DNA of 64,000 nucleotides from Myxococcota bacterium (GTDB lineage Bacteria; Myxococcota_A; UBA796). The DNA lies in assembly GCA_029251165.1 (NCBI GenBank), contig JAQXDW010000016.1, forward strand, positions 1 through 64,000, read 5' to 3'. How positions within the stretch are numbered: position 1 is the stretch's first letter; each line of letters begins with the position of its first letter. Shown piece after piece: positions 16,056-26,122 of the stretch. The notes under the pieces were generated by a model. It saw nothing but the letters and a program-made list of their open reading frames with translations. It was not told the origin of the DNA and searched no databases. The position numbers were made by a program, and so were the translations under genes.

Positions 16056-17624
16056 TCATGGCGCACCGCGCTCGTATGCTTCCAGGGTGGACTGAATGTC
16101 CGCGTCTGAAGGGTCGAGCCGAGCGGCGCGGCGCTGGGCTTCGATGGCGGCCTCGCGATCTCCGAGCAGCCAGTGGGCGCGCGCGAGCGTGTCGAGGTAG
16201 GCGGGCACAGGCAGATCCCGCTGAGACAGTGCAGCATCCGCGAGCGTGCGGGCACGATCAGGGTCTGGCGCAACACCGTCGCTGGGATCGAGGAGGAACC
16301 AGGCGAGGTTGTTGAGGATGGTGGGATCATCGGGGGCCTGCCTGAGCGCATTCTCGTAGGCCACGAGGGCCTCTGTGCCGCGACCGAGTTCACTGAGCGA
16401 CAGGGCATGCCAGGCCAGCGCATCGGTGCGTAGGGTGTCGATTCGCAGGCCGCGCTCAGACCACCGCAAGGCCGCCTCCAGCTCATCGATGTCCGCAGCG
16501 GCCCGATAGGAAAACTGAACCAGGAAGCCAGACTCCGCGCCGTCCTGCCAGGCACGCTCGGACAGGTGCAGCGCATCGCTCAGTCGGCCCTGCTCACGAC
16601 CGAGCTCAAAGAGATCCGTCCAGAGGCGGAGGTTCTCGGGGTGTGTGCGGAGTCCGCCGGTCAAAGCACTCCAGGCACGCCCACGCTCCTCGGATGCGGT
16701 GAAGGCCTCCGAGAGCAGGCGGTAGATCGAGGGACGATCCTCGCCGTTGTCGACGGCAGCCTGGAGGTGTCGCGCGGCCGCCTCTGGCTCCTCATCGACC
16801 AGCAGCAGGGTACCCATCAGCGCCCGGGCGACTGCACGCTCCGGATCGAAGGTGATGAGGCGCTCGAGGGCATCCTTGCTCGACGCGCTCTGGCACAGCT
16901 CCAGCACCGCGATGCCAAGTCCGGCGTCATCGGGAAACCGCTCCATGCCTTCGATGCCGACGCGAACGGCATCAGAGACCTCATCCAGCTCGCTGAGGTG
17001 GAGAATCAGGAGCTGGTAGTGCATCGGCGCGACACCGTCCGACCGGAGGGCTCGACGCATGTGCTGCTCTGCCTCCGGCAGACCACGCCAGGCATCCTCA
17101 AGGGACAGCTCGAACCAGAACCATGCATCGTCCGAGCCCGCCTCCAGAGCGGACTCCCGGATCCGAAGCGCCCGCCGTGTCTTGCCAGACATCATCAGCG
17201 ACCGCATCTGGAGGATCAGCGCCCCCTCGCTGTCCTCAGAGGTGTCTGGAAACCGACGCAGCAGCTTCGCTGCGCGGCCATGGTGACCGTCCTCATTGAG
17301 GAGCCAGGTCGCAGCCAGCAGCACGGTCTGGTCTCCCGGAGACATCGCCATCGCAGCGACCGCTGCAGCATGTGCCGCGTCCGCGTCTCCAGCACGCCAG
17401 AACGCGACCATCTCCCAGATTCTTGCCTCGACCAAGCCGCTCTGGTTCGCGAGCGCGCTCCAGTCCGCCGCGGCCTCGTCCCACTGACCGCGCTCTCCGA
17501 GCAGTCGGGCTGCAGCCCCCCCCGGGATCGCTTCAACCCCCCGGCCGATCACCCCCCGGGTCTCTTCCAGCAGGCCAGGGTCGGCGTGGGCGGAGAGACT
17601 GAGTAGGGTGAGCAGGGGGATCAT
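16056..17624 (-). CDS. Periplasmic TPR-repeat protein
   Basis: 522 residues with a signal peptide (MIPLLTLLSLSAHADPG) and then helical repeats to the end. Clear TPR units include ARLLGERGQWDEAAADWSAL, AWHALSLSELGRGTEALVAY, NLAWFLLDP and AHWLLGDREAAIEAQRRAA, many followed by P at the helix break (DPSDAD, APDDPT). About ten to twelve TPRs fit in the length. It probably scaffolds an envelope complex. Its ATG overlaps the stop of the upstream helicase gene by 4 nt, although the two roles look unrelated. No other motif is visible. Confidence 0.8.
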   Translation of the reverse strand: MIPLLTLLSLSAHADPGLLEETRGVIGRGVEAIPGGAAARLLGERGQWDEAAADWSALANQSGLVEARIWEMVAFWRAGDADAAHAAAVAAMAMSPGDQTVLLAATWLLNEDGHHGRAAKLLRRFPDTSEDSEGALILQMRSLMMSGKTRRALRIRESALEAGSDDAWFWFELSLEDAWRGLPEAEQHMRRALRSDGVAPMHYQLLILHLSELDEVSDAVRVGIEGMERFPDDAGLGIAVLELCQSASSKDALERLITFDPERAVARALMGTLLLVDEEPEAAARHLQAAVDNGEDRPSIYRLLSEAFTASEERGRAWSALTGGLRTHPENLRLWTDLFELGREQGRLSDALHLSERAWQDGAESGFLVQFSYRAAADIDELEAALRWSERGLRIDTLRTDALAWHALSLSELGRGTEALVAYENALRQAPDDPTILNNLAWFLLDPSDGVAPDPDRARTLADAALSQRDLPVPAYLDTLARAHWLLGDREAAIEAQRRAARLDPSDADIQSTLEAYERGAP

Positions 17625-19954
17625 ATCAGGACGATCTCCAGGTTTGCGTAGCGAGCCAGGATGTTCTTTGGTCCGTGTCGATCAAAGTGTATCTGGAGCT
17701 TGGGGTTGTTGGGAGCACCGACACTGGATCGAATGACGCCAGGGCCGAACTTCGGGTGGATGACCCGGGTTCCTGGCTTGAGATCGGTAGGAGACTCTGG
17801 GGTGACGGTCCGGTAGTCGCTCGGAAGCGGCGGCGGCGGCTTGAGCTTGGCGGCAGAGGCCGCCGCACGGGACCGAGACGGCATGCCCCGTGAGGCCGCG
17901 CGGGAGGGCCGACGACCAGCTCCGCCCCCGCCTCCGCCGAAGCCGAGGCGCTGCGCCCGGTCGTTGCGGCCTTCCCGGCTGAACATTCCCTGCTGTCGGC
18001 GAGCAAAGGTGCCGGTTTGTCCGAAGTCCATCAGCTCCGTGGGGACCTCGGAGAGGAAGCGAGAGGGATCGGCATCGGCGCGGGTGACCTCGCCGCCGGC
18101 AAAGCTCATCCGTCGACGGGGCCGGGTCACGAACAGCTTCTCTTTCGCGCGGGTAAACGCCACGTAGATCAGCCGGCGCTCTTCCTCGATGTCTTCTTCC
18201 TTCTCCAGCGAGCGGAAGTGCGGGAAGCCGCCCTCGTACATGCCGACGACGAACACCACCGGGAATTCAAGCCCCTTGCAGAGGTGTGCGGTCAGCAGGG
18301 TGATGCGCCCCTCGGAGGCATCGGGGATGTTCTCTGTGGGGCTGGAGAGGGTGGCCCGGTCAAGGAACCGCTGAAGGCGCTCAAGCGGGGACTCATTCTC
18401 GACGATCCCCTCTTCCTCGACCGCAGACTCCATCGCTCGGATCAGCTCGCTGATGTTGTCGAGGCGGGCCTGAGACTCTGGGGTGTTCTCGTTGTTGAGC
18501 CGATCGATGTAGCCGCTGCGGGTGGCGACCTGCTTGACGAGATCACCGGGCTCAATGCTCAGGGCCTCTCGGGCAAAGGAGTCGATCATCCGACAGAAGT
18601 CACCTGCAGAAGAGCGCGCCTTCCCCCGACCACGCATCGCCCAGCCCCGAGCGGCTTCCAGCAGCGGAACCCCGCGAAGGTTGGCTTCCTCGATGATGCC
18701 CTGAAGCGACTTGCCGCCGATGCCACGTGGCGGGGAGTTGATGACCCGCTGGCATGCCATGTCATCGGAGGGGTTGAGGATGAGCTTGAGGTAGCCAACG
18801 ATGTCGCGGATCTCACGGCGCTCATAGAACTTCTGGGCGCCGATGAGGACGTGGGGGAGGCGCGCCTGGAGAAGCTGCTGCTCGAAGATTCGAGAGGCGG
18901 CGTTGCTGCGGTAGATGATCGCAAACTCACCGGGCTTGCGACCCTGCTTCCGCATCTTCTGGATGCGCTGGACGATCAGCTCCGCCTCACGCTCCTCATC
19001 GCTGCCGATGATCACCCCGATCTTCTCGCCGTCTCCAGAGTCGGTCCACATCGTCTTCGCCATCCGGCCGCTGTTGCGGGCGACCACGGTGGAGGCGGCC
19101 TTGAGGATGGTGTTGGTGCTGCGATAGTTGCGCTCCAGGCGGATGACGGCGGCGTCGGGAAAGTCCTTGTTGAAGTTCAGGATGTTGGAGATGTCCGCGC
19201 CACGGAAGGCGTAGATGGACTGATCATCGTCGCCGACAACCGCGAGGTTGCGGTACTTGCCGGCGAGGAGCTGGACGAGCTGGTACTGGGCCTGGTTGGT
19301 GTCCTGGTACTCATCGACCATCAGGTACCGGTAGCGGTCCTGATAGCGCTCCAGGATGTCCGGGTTCTCCTTGAGCAGCTTGACCATCAGGCCGATCAGA
19401 TCGTTGAAGTCGACGCCGTTGTTCTCCTTGAGCGTCTTCTGGTAGCGGATGTAGATCTGCTCGCTGTGATCACCCTTGTCTGCTGCCGCTTTGTCTGGCA
19501 GGCGCATGCTGTTCTTGGCGCTGTCGATGTGGGAGAGGAAGCTGCGGGGCGGACGGGCCTTGGGATCGAGGCCCATGTCCTTGAGGATCGACTTGATGAG
19601 TCGAATCTGATCGTCGGTGTCGAAGATGGTGAAGCTGGTGCGGTAGCCAAGCGCAGCGATGTCCCGGCGCAGGAAGCGCACGCAGGCGGAGTGGAAGGTG
19701 GTGACCAAGATCTTGTCCGCCCCCTCCCCGACCAGCGCCCCGACGCGCTCTTTCATCTCCGCAGCGGCCTTGTTGGTGAAGGTCACGGCGAGGATGTTCC
19801 AGGGACGGACTCCGTTCTGGAGCATGTGAGCGATGCGGTGGGTGAGCACCCGGGTCTTGCCAGAGCCGGCGCCGGCGAGAATGAGGAGGGGGCCGTTGAT
19901 GGTCTCAACCGCCCGGCGCTGCTCATCGTTGAGCCCGGCGAGGATGTCGTGCAT
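17621..19954 (-). CDS. UvrD/PcrA-type DNA helicase
   Basis: 777 residues from the ATG at 19954 (GAGG five bases upstream). Superfamily 1A motifs are in order: Walker A AGAGSGKTRVLTHR (27-40), motif II VDEYQDTNQAQY, motif III GDDDQSIYAFRGAD, motif IV LERNYRSTNTIL, motif V LTAHLCKGLEFPVVF and motif VI RRLIYVAFTRAKEKL. The C-terminal end (TRVIHPKFGPGVIRS) is the Tudor-like domain of PcrA/UvrD that touches RNA polymerase. It acts as a 3'-5' translocase in nucleotide excision repair, mismatch repair and conflict resolution. A small oddity is LTAHLCKGLEF, where most relatives have LMTxHxxKGLEF/AKGLEW. The gene reads away from the structured intergenic region at 20 kb. Confidence 0.92.
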   Translation of the reverse strand: MHDILAGLNDEQRRAVETINGPLLILAGAGSGKTRVLTHRIAHMLQNGVRPWNILAVTFTNKAAAEMKERVGALVGEGADKILVTTFHSACVRFLRRDIAALGYRTSFTIFDTDDQIRLIKSILKDMGLDPKARPPRSFLSHIDSAKNSMRLPDKAAADKGDHSEQIYIRYQKTLKENNGVDFNDLIGLMVKLLKENPDILERYQDRYRYLMVDEYQDTNQAQYQLVQLLAGKYRNLAVVGDDDQSIYAFRGADISNILNFNKDFPDAAVIRLERNYRSTNTILKAASTVVARNSGRMAKTMWTDSGDGEKIGVIIGSDEEREAELIVQRIQKMRKQGRKPGEFAIIYRSNAASRIFEQQLLQARLPHVLIGAQKFYERREIRDIVGYLKLILNPSDDMACQRVINSPPRGIGGKSLQGIIEEANLRGVPLLEAARGWAMRGRGKARSSAGDFCRMIDSFAREALSIEPGDLVKQVATRSGYIDRLNNENTPESQARLDNISELIRAMESAVEEEGIVENESPLERLQRFLDRATLSSPTENIPDASEGRITLLTAHLCKGLEFPVVFVVGMYEGGFPHFRSLEKEEDIEEERRLIYVAFTRAKEKLFVTRPRRRMSFAGGEVTRADADPSRFLSEVPTELMDFGQTGTFARRQQGMFSREGRNDRAQRLGFGGGGGGAGRRPSRAASRGMPSRSRAAASAAKLKPPPPLPSDYRTVTPESPTDLKPGTRVIHPKFGPGVIRSSVGAPNNPKLQIHFDRHGPKNILARYANLEIVLI

Positions 19955-20070
19955 GGAAGCCTCGGTGTCTGAACTGGCGTTCAGTCTATCGCGGCGGTTT
20001 GTGTGGTGCGGTGGTCGGTGGTGCTCCAAGAGGATCCATTGAGGGCTCGGGAGGGCGGTGAGCGGTTGCG

Positions 20071-20479
20071 TTCGGCTGGGGGTCGAAGGGGAGCGGCGAA
20101 TGCAGCCGAGCGAAATGAGTTCAGCCCCCTCGAGCGGAGGGCACGAAAGCGGACCGTAAGGTCTGCGTCGGCCCGGGGTGGACAGAAGAGAGAACGGCTC
20201 AGAGAATGGCCCGCCTCAACCACGCGGTGAGAGCGCACCCTTCGGAGTGGAAAGCCCCGACGCGGAGAGCCAGGGGCAAGCAGAACGCGTCGGCAAACTC
20301 CAACGGTAGAGTCCCGGCGGCACCCTCTCCGGCGGTGCTCCCAACACCGTCTCCGTCCTTGGGCTCTGATCGCTATGGTGCCCCGGTCCGCGCAGCGCTC
20401 CGACCCTGCAAGAGAATCTGGCGTGCAGGGTCTCCGAGACGGGCCGGTCCTCGACCCCTTGCGCGCGACCGGGCGTCTT
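20071..20479 (+). ncRNA. Candidate structured RNA of unknown class
   Basis: No coding region fits here, yet complementary segments are dense. Stems on the plus strand: 20071-20078 with 20103-20110 (8 bp); 20127-20131 with 20137-20141; 20149-20155 with 20160-20166, a 7-bp stem closed by a GUAA (GNRA) tetraloop; 20257-20264 with 20286-20293 (8 bp, perfect) nested inside 20244-20248 with 20297-20301; 20320-20324 with 20334-20338; 20402-20410 with 20424-20432 (9 bp, perfect); and 20436-20441/20444-20449 with 20467-20472/20474-20479. Three stems hold G-U pairs that would be A-C on the other strand, and the GNRA loop exists only on plus, so plus is favoured. It does not carry RNase P, tmRNA or SRP signatures. 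No clear promoter was found. Confidence 0.4.
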
Positions 20480-20482
20480 ACG

Positions 20483-20798
20483 ACTTGAGATCAGGCAATC
20501 CAAGTAAATTACATCAACAAATATAAAGAGATCGGCACCGACCGACTCCACCCGGCTGTCGCCTCCCTCCGTCCGCGCCTCCACACCTCTCCCCGCTATC
20601 GGCAGCAGTCCCACCGACAACCTGACGCTGCCGCAAGTTCACCGGGATGGTGCAGAGCACGGCAGCCAACAAAGACAACCCGCCAACCTCAGAAAACAGC
20701 AGCCACCCGCCCCCTCAGAGGCCCTCAATGCTCCTGCTCTTCTGTGACGACGGCGTCCTGCACCTGTCCGACACCAGCAACCACAGCAGCCGACCGCC
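20483..20798. other. Non-coding spacer downstream of glmU
   Basis: This stretch between the RNA candidate and the glmU stop holds no credible gene. It has an AT-rich patch (20498-20531) unusual for the region, then about 250 bases rich in C and CA on the plus strand. I see neither a clean terminator for glmU nor a convincing promoter, although the AT-rich patch is the obvious place to look for one on either strand. Confidence 0.5.
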
Positions 20799-22202
20799 TC
20801 ACGACCCGCTCAGCCCCCGCTTGATCGCCGCGAGACGCTCTCGGATCTGTGCGGCGCGGCCCTCCTTGTTGGTCTGCCGAGCCCGCCCCAGCGCCAGAGC
20901 GTCCTTCGGCACATCGCGGGTGACCACCGAGCCCGCAGCGACAATCGCTCCCTCCCCAACCGTCACCGGAGCGACCAGGGAGGAGTTGGAGCCGACAAAG
21001 GCGCCAGGCCCGATGGTGGTTCGGTGCTTGCTGAAGCCGTCGTAGTTGCAGGTGATCGTTCCAGCGCCGATGTTGGCGCCAGCACCGATGGTGGCATCCC
21101 CAATGTAGGAGAGGTGGCTCACCTTGGCACCGGCCTCGATGGTGGCCTTCTTGACCTCGACAAAGTTGCCGATCTTGGCTCCCTTGCCGATGTCTGCCGA
21201 CGCACGCAGCCGGGCGAACGGACCGATGGTGGCGCTGTCGGCGATTCGTGCCCCCTCACAGACGCTGTGAGACTTGACGGTGACTCCAGCACCGACGGTC
21301 GTGTCGGTCAGCACGCAGTGCGCTCCGATGGTGCAGCCCTCGCCGATGGTCGTCTGGCCGCGCAGCACGACGCCGGGAGCGAGGGTGGTGTCCGAGCCGA
21401 TCTGCACGGTGACCTCGACGAGCGTGGTGGCTGGATCCTCAAAGGTCACGCCCGACAGCGCGATCGCAGCGATCCGACGCTGCTGGAGGATGGCCCGCGC
21501 CTCTGCCAGCGCGACCCGATCGTTGACCCCGAGGAACTCGTCAGGGTCTGGAGCGACCAGCACCCCGGCACGGCCCCGCTCTGCAGCGAGCTGAAGGACG
21601 TCGGTCAGGTAGATCTCACCCTTGGGAGGATGCGGCGGCAGATCCGGGACAACCGCGTGAAGGAATGAAGCATCGAAGGCGTATATTCCCGTGTTCACCT
21701 CACAGATCGCGAGCTGCTCAGGAGTGGCGTTGTCGGCCTCGACGATCCGCAGCGGTCCGTCGTCTCGAACCAGCCGCCCATACCGAGCCGGGACCTCGAC
21801 CACGGCAGAGATCACGGTGGCGAGGTTGTCGCCGTGCTGAGCGAGCAGCTCCTTGAGGGTCTCGCCACGGACGAGCGGAGTGTCTCCACAGAGCACCACG
21901 ACCACACCAGAGGACGGCAGGGTCGCCAGGGCTGACGCAACCGCATCGCCCGTTCCGCGAGTCTGCTGCTGACGGACGAAGGTGATCCCCTCTCCGGCAA
22001 GCCCCGCACGAACCTGATCCTCCTGATGGTGGACGATGACGGTGGGCGCCAGACCAGCCTCGACGGCAGCATCGATGGAGAACTGCGCCATCGGAAGACC
22101 GAGCAGCGGGTGGAGGACCTTGGCGAGGCGACTGCGCATGCGTGTGCCGCGGCCAGCAGCAAGAATCAGCGCAGTTCCAGCGCAGGTGGACTCATCAGAC
22201 AC
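20799..22202 (-). CDS. glmU: Bifunctional GlmU (UDP-GlcNAc synthesis)
   Basis: 467 residues, GTG start at 22202. The N-terminal half is the uridyltransferase (LILAAGRGTRMRSRLAKVLH with the activating Lys, then VVVLCGDTPLV, NTGIYAFDA and FLGVNDRVALAEA). The C-terminal half is a left-handed beta-helix of hexapeptide repeats from about 255 on (IGPFARLRAS, KIGNFVEVKKATI, HLSYIGDATIGAGANIGAGT, CNYDGFSKHRT). This carries glucosamine-1-phosphate acetyltransferase activity. The enzyme makes UDP-GlcNAc for peptidoglycan and lipopolysaccharide. Length and motifs are those of the normal family. The insertion PDLPPHPPKGEIYLTDVL is the usual nucleotide-sugar loop. The gene stands alone in its strand context, upstream of the long structured spacer. 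Confidence 0.95.
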   Translation of the reverse strand: MSDESTCAGTALILAAGRGTRMRSRLAKVLHPLLGLPMAQFSIDAAVEAGLAPTVIVHHQEDQVRAGLAGEGITFVRQQQTRGTGDAVASALATLPSSGVVVVLCGDTPLVRGETLKELLAQHGDNLATVISAVVEVPARYGRLVRDDGPLRIVEADNATPEQLAICEVNTGIYAFDASFLHAVVPDLPPHPPKGEIYLTDVLQLAAERGRAGVLVAPDPDEFLGVNDRVALAEARAILQQRRIAAIALSGVTFEDPATTLVEVTVQIGSDTTLAPGVVLRGQTTIGEGCTIGAHCVLTDTTVGAGVTVKSHSVCEGARIADSATIGPFARLRASADIGKGAKIGNFVEVKKATIEAGAKVSHLSYIGDATIGAGANIGAGTITCNYDGFSKHRTTIGPGAFVGSNSSLVAPVTVGEGAIVAAGSVVTRDVPKDALALGRARQTNKEGRAAQIRERLAAIKRGLSGS

Positions 22203-22255
22203 TTCGACCCCCGGGGTGTTGTCCGGCGGAGTGTATCGCGTGTCTGCGCAGACCC

Positions 22256-23209
22256 CTACTCGACGATCAGCCGCCAGTCGCCGCCGTTCCCCGACCAGCC
22301 AGCGATCATCAGGATGTAGGGCTGACCAGAGCTGACGGTGTAGCTGAACGCCTCGGGCTGGGTGGTGCCGTTGGTGTAGGCGGAGGCCAGCCCGTTGCCG
22401 TTGTTGCCGTTGTAGAGGTAGAGGTCGTAGTCGGCAGTCTGTTCCCAGGTCAGCGTGAAGGTCGTGGAGCCGCCGAAGCCCGTGGTGAAGTCGAGGAAGT
22501 CCACGTCACCGGTGAACGCAGTGCCGTTGTTGGTCGCCTCGTAGAGATTCCCGCAGAGCACCGAGGGCCGGGACAGGGTGCCGAGGTTGACCCCGCTGGT
22601 GCCGATGTTGATGTAGGTGTCCGAGAAGTCGTCGGCCCGAGAGGAGTCGATCTGAAGCTCAGGGGTCGTCAGGCTGTGGGAGTGCGAGGCTGGAATGCTG
22701 GTGAGGCCGGTGGTGTCCGTGGCCTGAATCGAGATGTTCGGCGAGGAGCCCATCGAGCAGGGATCAATGTCGATGGTGAGGCGTGAGGTGCCGCCGTGGT
22801 TCCAAGAATCGAGCTGCCCGGGGACGTCGTAGCTGGTGGTCTCACCGCTGATCGTCACGCTCATGCTGCCGCCGGTCATGTCGGCGTCTGCATCGAACAG
22901 GTTGAACGCAATGGTCAGCTCGGTCGCAGAGTCAGTCACCGAGGTAATGGACAGCTCAGGGCGTTGGTCCTCGTCGGGCGGAGGCTCGTCGGTGTCCTGA
23001 GTGTCGTCGGTGTCCTGGGTGTCGTCGGTGTCCTGAGTGTCGTCGGTGTCTGCGGCGGTGTCTTCGTCGCTGATCTCGGTGTCACCGCCATACGGCGGAG
23101 TATCGTCCAGACCCAGATCACCGCTGGTGTCCTGGGTGTAGTACTCCAGGCCGACGGTTCCACAGGCTGACAAGAGGAGAAGCACAGGGGCTGTAAGTAT
23201 GGCTTTCAT
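22256..23209 (-). CDS. Lipoprotein with Thr/Asp repeat and pre-peptidase-like C-terminal domain
   Basis: 317 residues from the ATG at 23209, which sits five bases after GGGAG (an adjacent ATG at 23212 is too close). The lipobox LLLLSAC ends near residue 15. A low-complexity tract of TDDTQD repeats (~55-80) follows. The middle domain is unrecognised (ELTIAFNLFDADADMTGG). The last ~110 residues resemble the bacterial pre-peptidase C-terminal (PPC)-type domain: DVDFLDFTTGFGG, LTWEQTADYDLYLY, YILMIAGWSGNGGDWRL. It is likely exported and lipid-anchored. A -10-like TATACT (minus strand, 23255-23250) lies ~40 bases upstream. Confidence 0.75.
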   Translation of the reverse strand: MKAILTAPVLLLLSACGTVGLEYYTQDTSGDLGLDDTPPYGGDTEISDEDTAADTDDTQDTDDTQDTDDTQDTDEPPPDEDQRPELSITSVTDSATELTIAFNLFDADADMTGGSMSVTISGETTSYDVPGQLDSWNHGGTSRLTIDIDPCSMGSSPNISIQATDTTGLTSIPASHSHSLTTPELQIDSSRADDFSDTYINIGTSGVNLGTLSRPSVLCGNLYEATNNGTAFTGDVDFLDFTTGFGGSTTFTLTWEQTADYDLYLYNGNNGNGLASAYTNGTTQPEAFSYTVSSGQPYILMIAGWSGNGGDWRLIVE

Positions 23210-23302
23210 CATGACTCCCGCCGGACACCCCGACCCTGCTGACGGTCTCAGTATACCTGGGAGCAAGTACTGTGGGTTATGAACGGCGGCGAGGAATCAA
23301 CA

Positions 23303-26119
23303 ATGGCCACTACCGTTCCCCATCAGCTCCGCATCAACGGCGAGGAAGTCGAATTCCTGGCACCTCAGCACTGGACCCTCCTGGAAGTGCTCCGCTACAA
23401 GCTCGGGCTGACAGGCACCAAGCAAGGCTGTGACAAGGGCGACTGCGGTGCATGCACCGTTCTGCTCGACGGTGAACCCACCCTCTCTTGCTGCACGCTC
23501 TCCTTGATGGCGCAGCACCAGGAGATCACAACGATCGAGGGCCTGCCCCTGAAGGTCCCTCGGGCCTTCGACATCGCCGGCGCGCTTCAGTGCGGCTTCT
23601 GCCAGCCCGGCATGATCTGCACCTCGCACGCGCTGCTTGAGAAGAACCCCGATCCCAGCGATGGAGAGATCCGCGAGGCGCTCTCCGGCAACCTCTGTCG
23701 ATGTACTGGCTACACCAAGATCTTCGACGCCGTGAAGCTCGCAGCCCGCGACCTCGATGGCATGGCCGACACCACCACCGCTGGTCTTGAGGTCCCGACG
23801 GTCTTCGGCACCCCGACGGATGGCTTCAACGTCATCGGCGCGCGAGGGCGAAAGGCTGACAGCATCCGCAAGGCTGTCGGCACAGAGCTGTTCGCCGATG
23901 ACATCACCCTTCCCCGCATGCTCCATGGCCGCATCCTGCGATCGCCGTTTCCCCACGCGAAGATCCGCAGCATCGACACCACCGATGCAGAGGCGCTGCC
24001 CGGTGTGTTCGCGGTGCTCGTGGGCTCAGAGCTGCCGACTCCCTACTGCGTGATCCCCTGGACTCCCGACGAGACCGCGCTGGCCATCGACAAGGTCCGC
24101 TATGTCGGAGACGGCGTCGCGGCAGTCGCAGCGGTCGACGAAGAGACTGCCATCCGAGCGATGGACCTCATCAAGGTCGACTACGAGGTCCTGCCGGCAG
24201 TGCTGTCCATGGAGGCCGCCCTCGCCGAGGATGCTCCGCTCGTTCATGAGACCGACTGGAAGGGTCGTGATCGAAAGAACAACATCTGCAAGAAGGTCTC
24301 CCTGAGCTTCGGCGAGGTCGATCAGGGCCTGACCGACGCCGCCGCAGTGATCGATGACACCTGGTTCTATGAGGGCTCCACCCATGCCCCGATCGAGCCA
24401 CACTGCGCGCTGGCGACCTGGTCTCCGGACGGTCGACTGACCCTGTGGAGCGCCACCCAGGTCCCCCACTACCTCCACCGGGAGCTGGCGAGCGTGCTGG
24501 AGGTGCCCCAGGCGAAGATCCGGGTCATCCAGCCGGCCCTCGGCGGTGCGTTCGGGGGCAAGTCCGAGCCGTTCGACCTGGAATTCTGCGCGGCAGCGCT
24601 GGCGAAGAAGGCTGGACGGCCCGTGAAGATCCTCTACACCCGCGAGGAGGTCTTCTACGCCCATCGCGGACGGCACCCGATGGAGATGCGCCTGAAGATG
24701 GGCGCGACCACTGACGGCAAGCTGACGGCAGTCGACAACGACATCGTCATCGACGGCGGCGGCTACCACAGCTTCGGCATGATCACGACCTACTACTCTG
24801 GTCAGCTGCTCACCGGACCGGTCGACTTTCCCACCTACCGGTTCACCTCCAAGCGGGTCTACACCAACAAGCCCTGCTGCGGTCCCAAGCGTGGCCACGG
24901 CTCGGTCCAGCCCCGGTTCGCCTTCGAGTGTGCGCTCGACGAGCTCGCCGAGAAGCTGTCGATTGACCCCATCGAGATTCGCCGGCGCAACGCGCTGGTC
25001 AGCGGCGACACCACCGTCAACGGCCAGCACGTTCCCTCCACTGGGCTCGCTGAGTGCCTCGACTCGGTGGCCTCGGGCTCTCAGTGGGAAGAGCGACATG
25101 GGAAGCTGCCGCTCGGCAAGGGGCTCGGAGTCGGCTGCTCGATGTACATCTCCGGCACCGCCTACCCGATCTACCCCAACGAGATGCCCCAGTCCGGCGT
25201 CCAGCTCCAGGGCGACCGCTCCGGGCGCATCACCATCTTCTGTGGTGCCAGCGACATCGGCCAGGGCTCTGACGGCATGCTCGCCTACATCGTCGCGGAA
25301 GAGACCGGGGTGAACCCCGACGACATCATCGTCGTCTCCTCCGACACCGACCTCACGCCCGTCGATCTCGGCGCCTACTCCAGCCGGGTCACCTACATGT
25401 GCGGCATCGCGGCCCGAGAGGCCGCCCAGGGCATGCGCAAGAAGATGGTCGAGGCCCTTGCCGCGAAGTGGGAGGTTCCCGCTGAGCAGATCGGCGTGTC
25501 TCTGGGCTTCTTCCACGACCGCGCGGATCACAGCCGCCAGCTCCCGGTCCGCGAGGTCCTCCAGATCGCCGAGGCTGCTGAGGGCACCCCGCTCGCCAGC
25601 GCGGGCGGCTACCGGACCCGAAAGGTCGGCGGCGACTACCGAGGCGGCACCATCGGCGCCTCCCCGGCCTACTCCACCACCGCGCACGTCGCGGAGGTCT
25701 CGGTGGATGTCGAGACGGGAATCGTGACCGTCGACAAGGTCTGGGTCGCCCACGACTGCGGCCGGGCGCTCAACCCCACTCTGGTCGAGGGCCAGATCGA
25801 AGGAAGCGTCTACATGGGCTACGCCGAGGCCCTCATGGAGGCCCAGGTGTTCGATGAGCGGGGGCTGCACACCGGTCCAAACCTCCTGGACTACCGGATC
25901 CCGACCTCCGTGGAGACGCCGGAGATCTTCGCCGCCATCGTCGAGACCCTCGATCCTGGCGGGCCCTACGGAGCCAAGGAGGCTGGCGAGGGGCCGCTGC
26001 ACCCGATCATCCCCGCCATCGCGAATGCCATCTATGATGCGGTCGGCATCCGGCTGCGGCGCATTCCGTTCACGCCCGACCGGGTGCTGGCGGCACTCAA
26101 CGCACAGAAGGAGGGCTGA
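23303..26119 (+). CDS. Molybdenum hydroxylase, fused [2Fe-2S] and molybdopterin subunits (4-hydroxybenzoyl-CoA reductase-like)
   Basis: 938 residues from the ATG at 23303 (GAGGA six bases upstream); an earlier in-frame ATG at 23279 lacks a ribosome site. Residues 1-155 are the iron-sulphur part: plant-type [2Fe-2S] Cys at 43, 48, 51 and 63, and the second cluster at C97, C100, C132 and C134 (CGFC...CRC). From ~170 on is the large molybdopterin-binding chain, with [42 protein letters not shown] and the C-terminal [13 protein letters not shown] that supplies the active-site Glu. In HcrABC-type enzymes these are two separate proteins; here they are one. The FAD subunit follows three bases later. 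The substrate is probably an aromatic acyl-CoA or another N-heterocycle/aromatic; see the next entry. Confidence 0.88.
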   Translation: MATTVPHQLRINGEEVEFLAPQHWTLLEVLRYKLGLTGTKQGCDKGDCGACTVLLDGEPTLSCCTLSLMAQHQEITTIEGLPLKVPRAFDIAGALQCGFCQPGMICTSHALLEKNPDPSDGEIREALSGNLCRCTGYTKIFDAVKLAARDLDGMADTTTAGLEVPTVFGTPTDGFNVIGARGRKADSIRKAVGTELFADDITLPRMLHGRILRSPFPHAKIRSIDTTDAEALPGVFAVLVGSELPTPYCVIPWTPDETALAIDKVRYVGDGVAAVAAVDEETAIRAMDLIKVDYEVLPAVLSMEAALAEDAPLVHETDWKGRDRKNNICKKVSLSFGEVDQGLTDAAAVIDDTWFYEGSTHAPIEPHCALATWSPDGRLTLWSATQVPHYLHRELASVLEVPQAKIRVIQPALGGAFGGKSEPFDLEFCAAALAKKAGRPVKILYTREEVFYAHRGRHPMEMRLKMGATTDGKLTAVDNDIVIDGGGYHSFGMITTYYSGQLLTGPVDFPTYRFTSKRVYTNKPCCGPKRGHGSVQPRFAFECALDELAEKLSIDPIEIRRRNALVSGDTTVNGQHVPSTGLAECLDSVASGSQWEERHGKLPLGKGLGVGCSMYISGTAYPIYPNEMPQSGVQLQGDRSGRITIFCGASDIGQGSDGMLAYIVAEETGVNPDDIIVVSSDTDLTPVDLGAYSSRVTYMCGIAAREAAQGMRKKMVEALAAKWEVPAEQIGVSLGFFHDRADHSRQLPVREVLQIAEAAEGTPLASAGGYRTRKVGGDYRGGTIGASPAYSTTAHVAEVSVDVETGIVTVDKVWVAHDCGRALNPTLVEGQIEGSVYMGYAEALMEAQVFDERGLHTGPNLLDYRIPTSVETPEIFAAIVETLDPGGPYGAKEAGEGPLHPIIPAIANAIYDAVGIRLRRIPFTPDRVLAALNAQKEG

Positions 26120-26122
26120 GAC

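Noticed and set aside
18017-19972. A 651-codon plus-strand open frame inside the UvrD-like gene
   Set aside because: Shadow of a high-G+C gene on the opposite strand; the minus frame has all helicase motifs.
20071-20479. RNase P or tmRNA identity for the structured stretch
   Set aside because: The conserved RNase P CR-I (GAGGAAAGUCCGGGC) and CR-V (ACAGAACCCGGCUUA) are absent on both strands, and there is no tRNA-like acceptor or tag frame for tmRNA. A group I or II intron was also considered, but the domain V hairpin and P7 core were not found.
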